Positions 1-4,962 of a stretch of DNA of 5,927 nucleotides are shown here, piece by piece. The stretch is taken from positions 1 through 5,927 of the forward strand of contig CAKUEV010000123.1 of NCBI GenBank assembly GCA_934646845.1, read 5' to 3'. The position numbers and the translations under genes were made by a program. The notes under the pieces are model-generated. The model worked only from the letters and a program-made list of their open reading frames with translations, was not told the origin of the DNA and ran no database searches. Origin of the DNA: an uncultured Slackia sp. Lineage in GTDB: Bacteria > Actinomycetota > Coriobacteriia > Coriobacteriales > Eggerthellaceae. Position 1 is the stretch's first letter, and every line of letters begins with the position of its first letter.

Positions 1-185
1 AGGTTGCGCATGCCGGTCTGCACCATGCCGCCCGAAAGCTGCATGGCCCAGCACGCGATGCCGGCGACGGTGAGCACAGCCGCCACGATGATGGCGACAT
101 TCAGGCCCTTGCCGCCCCAGGTCTCACGCTTCTGCTTGGGAGAAGCGTCTTTCACGGCGGTTGCCGCTTTTTCATTTTCAGTCAT
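1..185 (-). CDS. NrfD/PsrC-type membrane anchor subunit, N-terminal part (cut by window edge)
   Basis: This is the first 61 codons of a gene that runs off the left edge. The start at 185 follows AAGGGAGG with an 8-base spacer, and that site overlaps the stop of the preceding Fe-S subunit gene. The protein opens with a charged, probably cytoplasmic stretch (residues 1-27, many Lys/Glu/Ala). A hydrophobic helix follows at about 28-48 (LNVAIIVAAVLTVAGIACW). It then reads QLSGGMVQTGMRN, which resembles the segment ahead of the SWGLYI-type motif in NrfD/PsrC polysulfide-reductase-like subunits. Members of that family are 8-10-helix membrane proteins that exchange electrons between menaquinol and the Fe-S subunit of molybdoenzymes. 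Its place as third gene after the catalytic and ferredoxin genes fits this role exactly. Family assignment rests on 61 residues plus context. A different anchor type (DmsC proper) is possible but less likely. Confidence 0.8.
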   Translation of the reverse strand, partial: MTENEKAATAVKDASPKQKRETWGGKGLNVAIIVAAVLTVAGIACWAMQLSGGMVQTGMRN

Positions 186-193
186 GAGCGCAT

Positions 194-201
194 CCTCCCT
201 T
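194..201 (-). promoter_or_regulatory. Ribosome binding site of the NrfD-type gene, overlapping the upstream stop
   Basis: AAGGGAGG begins inside the TAA stop (202-200) of the Fe-S subunit gene and lies 8 bases before the ATG at 185. The overlap suggests translational coupling, which would keep the electron-transfer and anchor subunits in step. A nearer ATG (193-191) is part of the site itself and out of frame, so it is not the start. Confidence 0.8.
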
Positions 202-823
202 AAACCAAATAATAGGTAGAAGGCTTCGTGCCCTTTTCGGGCAGAAGCTGCATATACTCGCGCTCGCGAAGGAGCTTCGACACGTCAGAATCAGGATCGT
301 CCAAATCGCCCCAGAAACGCGCGCGTGCAGGGCACAGGTCCATGCAAGCAGGCACTTCGCCGCGAGCTTGGCGCTGATAGCAGAACGTGCATTTCTCCAC
401 CGTATGCTTCTGGTGCGCAGGAGCATCGGCGTCGCCTACAGCGAAGTCCATCGGGTACGCCGGCTCTTGCCAATTGAAGGAGCGAACGCCCGTATAGGGG
501 CAGGCCGCGATGCACATACGGCAGCCGATGCACTTGTCGTAATCTTGGCGAACGATGCCCGTTTCGGGGTCTTTATACGTTGCGCCAACGGGGCACACCT
601 TCGTGCATGCGGGGTTTTCGCAATGCTGGCAGCCCACGGTAATGTAGCGCATCTGAACGTTGGGGAACGTGCCCTTCGGGGTGTCGGGCGCATCGCCGCC
701 ATCGGTCAAAGCGCGCGTCCAGAAAATGCCTTCGGGCACGTTATTGGCGATTTTGCACGCCGTGGTGCACGCATTGCAGCCCACGCAACGCTTGGTGTCA
801 ATCACCATTCCGTAGTGAGCCAT
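200..823 (-). CDS. DmsB-like 4x[4Fe-4S] ferredoxin subunit of a molybdopterin oxidoreductase
   Basis: This is a 207-residue electron-transfer subunit. Sixteen cysteines fall in four groups typical of DmsB/PsrB/NrfC proteins: C13-C16-C19-C23 (CVGCNACTTAC), C65-C68-C73-C77 (CQHCENPACTKVC), C98-C101-C104-C108 (CIGCRMCIAAC) and C145-C148-C160-C164 (CTFC and PACMDLCP). The set is complete and should hold four [4Fe-4S] clusters forming a wire between the membrane anchor and the molybdenum subunit. It has no signal peptide. By family precedent it would be carried across the membrane with the Tat-exported catalytic subunit. The C-terminal tail ends TKPSTYYLV, past the last cluster. The ATG at 823 shares one base with the TAA of the catalytic gene (TAATG) and follows a G-rich Shine-Dalgarno site, so the two are translationally coupled. 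The length is usual for the family. The assignment to a four-cluster ferredoxin subunit is very secure. The cognate substrate is unknown. Confidence 0.96.
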   Translation of the reverse strand: MAHYGMVIDTKRCVGCNACTTACKIANNVPEGIFWTRALTDGGDAPDTPKGTFPNVQMRYITVGCQHCENPACTKVCPVGATYKDPETGIVRQDYDKCIGCRMCIAACPYTGVRSFNWQEPAYPMDFAVGDADAPAHQKHTVEKCTFCYQRQARGEVPACMDLCPARARFWGDLDDPDSDVSKLLREREYMQLLPEKGTKPSTYYLV

Positions 824-3309
824 TAGCGCTCACCCCCTTCGTATTTCTCAACTTCGCACAGGAAGTCATAGAACGAGCTGTTCGAGCAGAAATCGTTCAT
901 CACGATATTCGTGAGGTCTTGCGTATGGCCTTCAACGAACTGATCGGCCTGGAAACCATGAGGAATGGAAACGACGCCGGGCTTGATGCCCTCGGTCACC
1001 ACGGCCTTGAGCACCGCATAGCCGCGATCGTTGAACACGCGGACGTAATCGCCCTGCGAGATACCGCGTTCGGCAGCGTCGCTCGCGTTGACTTTCAGCG
1101 TGGGCTCGGGCTCGATCTCGCGCAGCAGCGGCGTATAGGCGCACTGCGAATGCACGTGATACTTGTTATGCTGGCTGCATCCCATGAGCGGATATTTCTC
1201 GCGCAGCGGGTTTTCCCAGTAGGACTCGTTGGCGTGCTCGTAATACGGCAGGCGCTCGTAGTCGTGCACCTCTTGGCCGAAGTTATTGCGCGGCGCAGGC
1301 TTTTCGATGTAGTACTCCAAGCGCTGCGATGCGGTGCCCTTGAAGGTGTCGACCAGGCTCGCGGGCGTATGCGTGTAGTTGCGACCCACTTTTCCATCCT
1401 GGAATGCGTCGTAACCGCCGCCGAACTTCAAATTGGCTTCAGAGTCCATGGCCGCGCGCATAAGCTCCTCGGTCGAAGCCCCGTCGCCGTAAATCTTGGA
1501 CATACCCATCTTTTCGGCAATGAGCTGCAGAATCTCAAGGTCGGTCTTGCATTCGTACAGCGGGTCGATCGCCTTGTGGTAATACGTCGGATACGGCGTC
1601 GGGCACACCGGGTCGAAATCTTCCGTTTCATACGCATGGGGAATGGGCAGCACGATATCGGCCCATTGGGCAGAATCGGTCATATTCACATCGGCACACA
1701 CCACGAAATCGACCTTTTTAACAGCCTCGATGAGCTCTTGGCGGCCCGATTCGCACGAAAGCATATTGCCATTGGCCATCCACAGAACGCGAATGTCGAC
1801 GTCTTTCTGGCCCCACTTCTTTTCTTCCATCAATTTGGGAAGATACATGCCCGTGCTGTTGATGCCCAGGCCCAGGCCCATGAAATACGCCTTCGCATTG
1901 AACGGGTACATGCCCGATCCGCGCGTCATCATGGCGCCAGGCTTGCCCGCATTTCCGGTAAGAGCCGCAATATAGGCAAGGTTCTTGTAATTGTGATGGG
2001 AGTTCACATGATGGCCAAGGCCCTGGAACGTAAGCACAGCAACGGGACCCTCGGTCGCATAGATGCGAGCCAGGTTTTCGATCGTTTCGGCGGGAATATC
2101 GCAAATCTCAGAGGCCTTTTCGACCGTATATTCCTTCGTGGAATCCTTCGTTTTCTGGAAAACCGTGGTAAGCGTCTGGCCCTGGTAATCAAAAGTTCCC
2201 TCGAGCGCAGGATCGGTCGCGCTTGCCGCAGCGACCAGCGCACCGGTGGCGTTATCCCACACGACATTCGGATTGATAACAGTCGGCTTGCCCGTCGTGG
2301 GGCTCACGGGGCCTTCCGTGGGCTCGACGCCCATGTCGCTCATGCGGAAATACGTGCCATCTTCCTTGATAAGGAAGGGGGAAACCGTCTTCGCCTTCAT
2401 GAAATCGGTATCCATGAGCTCGTTGTCGATAATGTAGTTTGCCATGCCCAACATAAGCGCGCCGTCGGTTGCGGGGCGAATGGGGACATAGATATCGGAA
2501 TGCGCGGCGCTTGCCGTAAACTGCGGATCGATGGTGATGAGCTTCGCGCCGTTCTCGCGCGCGTCACATACATAATGCCAATCGTGGATATACGCCTCAG
2601 CGGGGTTTCCGCCCCACGCCATAATGGTTTTTGCATTGGCGATGTCGGCGGTGTCGTTACCGGAAATGCCAAGCAGCGTCGACTGCTCGTAAATCTGAGC
2701 GTAGTCGGCACCGGCGCCAAGCACCGTCGCGCCCAAAGCGGTAATCATACGGCCATAGCCAACCGACATATAACCAGCCATCTGGCCATTCAGAACGCCA
2801 TAGCTGCCATAGGAAGACCAGAACGCGATAGACGTTCCGCCAGCCTCCTGCACGGCGGCACCCATTTTCCCGACGATGGTGTCAATTGCCTCGTCCCAGC
2901 TAATGCGCTCCCATTGGCCTTCGCCACGCTCGCCCGTTCGTTTCATGGGATACTTCAAGCGATCGGGATCGTAGACGCGCTGGGGCTGCGTGTAGCCCTT
3001 TACGCAAAAACGACGACGCGGCGCATCGTCGCCCGGCAATTCCGCCGCAGCAACGCGCACGACCTTGCCATCTCGCACAACGACATTCGTGGGGCACTTG
3101 CTTCCGCAATTGCCTCGGCACGACGTGCGAACAATCGTCTCGCCTTCAGTTGCAGCCGCGTCGGCCGCCTCAGCCTTGGTCATAGGAGCCAAGCCCCCCA
3201 TGGCAACCGCGCCCGCGCCGAGCGCTGCAGCGCCGGTGGTTTTCAAAAATCCCCTACGTGTAATGCCAGTCGATTCCAACGCCTTCGTTGGATCTTTCAC
3301 TTCTGACAT
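823..3309 (-). CDS. Tat-exported molybdopterin-dependent oxidoreductase, DMSO reductase family catalytic subunit
   Basis: This is an 828-residue catalytic subunit that should bind bis-molybdopterin guanine dinucleotide and one [4Fe-4S] cluster. Residues 17-23 (TRRGFLK) are a twin-arginine motif followed by a hydrophobic stretch and an AEA site near 46-48, so it is likely exported folded to the outer face. C64, C68, C72 and C102 form the N-terminal cluster motif (CRGNCGSKC...FCVKG). DPDRLKYPMKR (114-124) and the pterin-binding region IDPQFT...VPIRPATDGAL (260-285) are family hallmarks. The C-terminal pterin domain covers about 705-822 (VNASDAAERGISQGDYV, NDRGYAV, PGVVSIPHGF). A region of about 80 residues (roughly 308-385) separates the two conserved blocks and is longer than in E. 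coli DmsA. Where DmsA has its molybdenum-ligand serine (DYSSAQI), this protein reads GADYAQI (200-206). I chose the ATG at 3309 because it has GGAGGAGG in front and puts the Tat motif near the N-terminus. In-frame starts upstream at 3345 and 3399 lack such a site. It heads the module with the ferredoxin and NrfD-type subunits. The family is certain. The substrate (DMSO, another S- or N-oxide, a sulfur compound or something else) is not determinable. Confidence 0.95.
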   Translation of the reverse strand: MSEVKDPTKALESTGITRRGFLKTTGAAALGAGAVAMGGLAPMTKAEAADAAATEGETIVRTSCRGNCGSKCPTNVVVRDGKVVRVAAAELPGDDAPRRRFCVKGYTQPQRVYDPDRLKYPMKRTGERGEGQWERISWDEAIDTIVGKMGAAVQEAGGTSIAFWSSYGSYGVLNGQMAGYMSVGYGRMITALGATVLGAGADYAQIYEQSTLLGISGNDTADIANAKTIMAWGGNPAEAYIHDWHYVCDARENGAKLITIDPQFTASAAHSDIYVPIRPATDGALMLGMANYIIDNELMDTDFMKAKTVSPFLIKEDGTYFRMSDMGVEPTEGPVSPTTGKPTVINPNVVWDNATGALVAAASATDPALEGTFDYQGQTLTTVFQKTKDSTKEYTVEKASEICDIPAETIENLARIYATEGPVAVLTFQGLGHHVNSHHNYKNLAYIAALTGNAGKPGAMMTRGSGMYPFNAKAYFMGLGLGINSTGMYLPKLMEEKKWGQKDVDIRVLWMANGNMLSCESGRQELIEAVKKVDFVVCADVNMTDSAQWADIVLPIPHAYETEDFDPVCPTPYPTYYHKAIDPLYECKTDLEILQLIAEKMGMSKIYGDGASTEELMRAAMDSEANLKFGGGYDAFQDGKVGRNYTHTPASLVDTFKGTASQRLEYYIEKPAPRNNFGQEVHDYERLPYYEHANESYWENPLREKYPLMGCSQHNKYHVHSQCAYTPLLREIEPEPTLKVNASDAAERGISQGDYVRVFNDRGYAVLKAVVTEGIKPGVVSIPHGFQADQFVEGHTQDLTNIVMNDFCSNSSFYDFLCEVEKYEGGER
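829..839 (-). promoter_or_regulatory. Ribosome binding site of the ferredoxin subunit, inside the catalytic gene's end
   Basis: AAGGGGGTGAG lies within the last codons of the catalytic subunit gene, 5 bases before the ATG at 823. Together with the one-base TAATG overlap it supports re-initiation by ribosomes finishing the catalytic subunit. Confidence 0.7.
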
Positions 3310-3310
3310 G

Positions 3311-3318
3311 CCTCCTCC
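3311..3318 (-). promoter_or_regulatory. Ribosome binding site that fixes the catalytic subunit start
   Basis: GGAGGAGG sits directly before the ATG at 3309 with only one base between. The two overlapping GGAGG cores give effective spacers of 4 and 1 bases, shorter than the 7-8 bases seen at the GntR, SPFH and left NrfD starts. No other in-frame start gives both a good site and a Tat signal at the N-terminus, so this start is preferred despite the tight spacing. Confidence 0.65.
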
Positions 3319-3370
3319 ATTCCTTGCGTAAGAAATGACGGGCATTCGGAATTTGGCCGCAAGAATCCAG

Positions 3371-3390
3371 GCGTGCCTACCCCTGCACGC
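3371..3390 (-). promoter_or_regulatory. Small hairpin in the probable leader of the catalytic subunit mRNA
   Basis: On the minus strand GCGTGC and GCACGC form a 6-base GC-rich stem around an 8-base loop, AGGGGTAG. It is about 60 bases before the start codon and has no T run after it, so it is not an intrinsic terminator. It may be a leader structure or chance. Confidence 0.25.
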
Positions 3391-3403
3391 TTGTGGCATG
3401 TAT

Positions 3404-3491
3404 GTTTTCCGAGTCCCCCTCTATCAGAAATCGGCCGATTTCCTCTTTGTCATAGTCTGCCATACGGCATAGGAAAAGGCAATCGGAAAAC
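3404..3491. repeat. 9-bp inverted pair GTTTTCCGA / TCGGAAAAC
   Basis: GTTTTCCGA at 3404-3412 is matched by its reverse complement at 3483-3491, 70 bases away. The pair encloses the 16-bp palindrome, whose half sites share the TCGG core. The right member overlaps the tandem TATGACAA array by one base. It is probably part of the same control architecture, but weaker evidence than the palindrome because the arms are far apart. Confidence 0.4.
3427..3442. promoter_or_regulatory. Perfect 16-bp palindrome, candidate operator
   Basis: GAAATCGGCCGATTTC is fully self-complementary (two 8-base half sites with no spacer) and sits about 120 bases before the catalytic subunit start. The half-site core AATCGG recurs at 3481-3486. 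A perfect palindrome of this length with no loop fits a site for a dimeric regulator better than an RNA hairpin. Which protein binds it is unknown. The nearby GntR protein is one candidate, and a regulator encoded elsewhere is equally possible. Confidence 0.55.
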
Positions 3492-3499
3492 TATGACAA
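3447..3499. repeat. 10-bp perfect inverted repeat around a 33-base centre
   Basis: TTGTCATAGT (3447-3456) is the exact reverse complement of ACTATGACAA (3490-3499). The right arm contains one of the two tandem TATGACAA copies, so the region has three copies in all, two in one direction and one in the other. Inside the loop is a smaller pair, TGCC (3458-3461) and GGCA (3466-3469). It could act as paired operator sites allowing looping, or form a cruciform or RNA stem. The sequence alone does not decide. Confidence 0.55.
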
Positions 3500-3510
3500 C
3501 GTATGACAAT
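3491..3510. repeat. Two tandem 10-bp repeats with core TATGACAA (TTGTCATA on the coding strand)
   Basis: Positions 3491-3500 and 3501-3510 share the 8-base core TATGACAA and differ only at their first and last bases. The 10-base period places both cores on the same face of the helix, as expected for side-by-side binding of a regulator. A third copy in the opposite orientation lies at 3447-3456. The function is inferred from arrangement only. Confidence 0.55.
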
Positions 3511-3562
3511 CATTATTCTTTTTTTGAGATAATTTGCGCTTGAACTGGTTTTTTCTATCGCC

Positions 3563-4531
3563 TTACGCCCGCTTTGAGGGTTTTTCTTCTACAAAGCCCT
3601 CGGCGAACGAGCTCGGCAACACCAATGTGCCGCCCGATTCCTCAACGCTTTCGTAAGCGAGATGCATTTGACGCAGCTTCATAGCCTCGGCGCTTTCTTC
3701 ATACGCAACGCCCGCGTCTTTCAGCATGTCGGAAATATCGGCCTCGGCCTCGGCGAGCACCATACGGGCGTTCTTCTTGCGCTCGGCTACGGCTTCCGCC
3801 GCCATGGCATGTTGCAGCTCTTTGGGAATCACGATATCGCGCACTTCGACATCGATGATCGTAATACCCCAATCGTTGAGCTTTTCTTCGAGCGCATCTT
3901 TGAGCTCTTCATCGAGTTGATCGCGACGGCTGGCAAGCTCGGCGACCGTTGTGCGGCCAATTGCCTTGCGCATAGCGGTTTGAGCCATCCAGCTCACCGC
4001 CTGCGCGTAATCTTCAACCTCGGTGCAGGCGGCCTTCGCGCTCCACACCATCCAGAAAATCACCGCGTCAACGTTCACGGGGACAAGATCGCCCGTCAAC
4101 GTCTCTTCGGCCCCGAAATATGTCGACGCCACGCGCTGATCGACGCGCAGTGTGTAAAACTCAACGATGGGAATAGTGAAAACGATGCCCGGACCAGCCA
4201 CGCGATTGAATTTGCCGAAACGCAGGACAACCGCCTTTTCCCATTCGAGCACAACGTGGATCGACGAGGCGGCAAGCCAGCCGCCGAGCGCCGCCACAGC
4301 GAGCGCGGGAAGCGAGACCTCCCCCGAAAGCGCCCACCACAAAGCCGTGACAAGGCAAAACGCCATCGCGAAAACGACAACGCCAAACACGATTGCGCCG
4401 TTGCGCGATGCGCGGCGCCGAACGACCCCGGAAGACCCCGCCGGCTCAGCAATATGGCTGGCATCGGACGACGACGCCCCTATCATCGACGAGAATTCGT
4501 GCTTTTTGCTCCCCGCGTTCACGTTTGACAT
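3563..4531 (-). CDS. SPFH/band 7 (stomatin/slipin-like) membrane protein
   Basis: This is a 322-residue membrane-scaffold protein. A polar N-terminal stretch (1-44) with a basic VRRRASR segment (36-43) precedes two hydrophobic helices at about 45-68 and 74-94. An SPFH domain of the slipin type follows. The stomatin-like signatures are EWEKAVVLRFGKFNRVAGPG (96-115), PIVEFYTLRVDQR (121-133), VNVDAVIFWMV (152-162), EVEDYAQAV (171-179), WGITIIDVEVRDIVIPKEL (221-239) and the helical AMAAEAVAERKKNARMVLAEAEA (from about 242). The last part should be coiled coil and drive oligomerisation. Family members assemble into membrane microdomain scaffolds. A specific role here is unknown. The usual partner, an NfeD protease/OB-fold protein, is not next to it in this window. 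The ATG at 4531 has AAGGAG 7 bases upstream, overlapping the TAA of the GntR gene, so the two are almost certainly co-translated. The family call is very strong. A link to the molybdoenzymes, for example membrane organisation or stress response, is only inferred from position. Confidence 0.93.
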   Translation of the reverse strand: MSNVNAGSKKHEFSSMIGASSSDASHIAEPAGSSGVVRRRASRNGAIVFGVVVFAMAFCLVTALWWALSGEVSLPALAVAALGGWLAASSIHVVLEWEKAVVLRFGKFNRVAGPGIVFTIPIVEFYTLRVDQRVASTYFGAEETLTGDLVPVNVDAVIFWMVWSAKAACTEVEDYAQAVSWMAQTAMRKAIGRTTVAELASRRDQLDEELKDALEEKLNDWGITIIDVEVRDIVIPKELQHAMAAEAVAERKKNARMVLAEAEADISDMLKDAGVAYEESAEAMKLRQMHLAYESVEESGGTLVLPSSFAEGFVEEKPSKRA

Positions 4532-4538
4532 CGGATAT

Positions 4539-4544
4539 CTCCTT
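4539..4544 (-). promoter_or_regulatory. Ribosome binding site of the SPFH gene, overlapping the GntR stop
   Basis: AAGGAG starts within the TAA (4545-4543) of the regulator gene and stands 7 bases before the ATG at 4531. This tight junction indicates that the regulator and SPFH protein form one translational unit. Confidence 0.8.
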
Positions 4545-4962
4545 ATTCCCCTTGCTCAAGCTTTTTGCGCTCGCGCGCAATCCCCGCAGCAAATTGAGCC
4601 TCTATGTCCTCGAGCGTCATGCCGAGTTCCCTGCATCGACGCACATACTCCGTCGTCACGATTTCAGCCGTCGCAGAAATGCTCACGCCCGGCTTGTCGC
4701 TCACGTCGCATACGAATGCGCCCTGGCGACGCTTCGATTCGATATACCCGTCGGCTTCCAAACTCTTGTAAACCTTCGAGATGGTGTTGTAGTTCACCTC
4801 AATGTCGGCGGCAAGGCCGCGCACCGTAGGAAGTTTGTCGTCGGGTTTGTAGTACCCAGACGTAATGAGATAAATGAAGCGGTTTTTCAACTGCAACCAC
4901 AGCGGAATGCTGCTGTTTTCATCAAGTTCGAAAAGAGAGGCGTCGCAGACATCGTTTTTCAT
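4543..4962 (-). CDS. GntR-family transcriptional regulator, YtrA-type (short)
   Basis: This is a 139-residue DNA-binding repressor-type protein. A GntR winged helix-turn-helix covers about residues 19-85: IPLWLQLKNRFIYLITSG, then the KLPTVRGLAADIEVNYNTISKVYKSLEADGYI core (from 43), ending in a wing RRQGAFV (78-84). The VNxNTxxKVYxxLExxG pattern and short length mark the YtrA subfamily. It has no large effector-binding domain, only a helical tail (about 95-139) likely used for dimerisation. YtrA regulators usually repress their own operon, so autoregulation of this gene and the SPFH gene is a fair inference. I chose the ATG at 4962, preceded by GGAGAGGAG with an 8-base spacer and overlapping the NrfD stop as ATGA. 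A GTG at 4971 would add three residues but lies within that binding site. YtrA genes are typically next to ABC transporter genes. Here the partner is an SPFH protein instead. The effector is unknown. Confidence 0.93.
   Translation of the reverse strand: MKNDVCDASLFELDENSSIPLWLQLKNRFIYLITSGYYKPDDKLPTVRGLAADIEVNYNTISKVYKSLEADGYIESKRRQGAFVCDVSDKPGVSISATAEIVTTEYVRRCRELGMTLEDIEAQFAAGIARERKKLEQGE

Larger units (their letters stand above)
3310..3562 (-). promoter_or_regulatory. Intergenic control region upstream of the molybdoenzyme module
   Basis: These 253 bases separate the SPFH gene from the catalytic subunit gene and contain no plausible coding frame. The part from 3404 to 3530 is visibly richer in A and T than the genes around it and packed with short symmetric elements, which are listed separately. 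It probably carries the promoter and operators of the catalytic-ferredoxin-anchor module. I could not place a convincing -35/-10 pair: TTGTCA occurs on the minus strand but without a good -10 hexamer at 16-18 bases. No GC-rich hairpin followed by a T run is present on the minus strand, so it is unclear whether transcripts from the GntR-SPFH genes stop here or read through. Confidence 0.6.

Noticed and set aside
368..826. A 152-codon plus-strand open frame opposite the ferredoxin gene
   Set aside because: It is a shadow of the 16-cysteine ferredoxin frame on the other strand. The conserved cysteine pattern fixes the real frame.
919..3306. A 795-codon open frame on the plus strand opposite the catalytic subunit gene
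   Set aside because: It is the antisense shadow of a GC-biased gene. Its predicted protein is rich in His, Arg and Ile with no recognisable domain, whereas the minus-strand product has all the molybdoenzyme motifs.
823..3309. Naming the operon dmsABC or a DMSO reductase outright
   Set aside because: The family is clear, but the altered ligand region and the NrfD rather than classic DmsC anchor make the substrate uncertain, so no gene symbols were given.
3310..3399. A 30-residue N-terminal extension of the catalytic subunit
   Set aside because: It would push the twin-arginine motif to about residue 48 and has no ribosome binding site. The ATG at 3309 has GGAGGAGG in front.
3491..3510. A phosphate-regulon (PhoB) box, because TGTCATA resembles its half site
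   Set aside because: Known Pho boxes have an 11-bp period, while these cores are 10 bp apart. Nothing nearby concerns phosphate. The resemblance is noted but not called.
3511..3545. Intrinsic terminator after the SPFH gene
   Set aside because: The T run (3519-3525) is on the plus strand, the wrong strand for these genes, and no GC-rich hairpin precedes a T run on the minus strand.
3662..4528. A 288-codon plus-strand open frame opposite the SPFH gene
   Set aside because: It has low-complexity, His/Arg-rich composition and no domain, and it lies wholly antisense to a clear SPFH protein with a good start.
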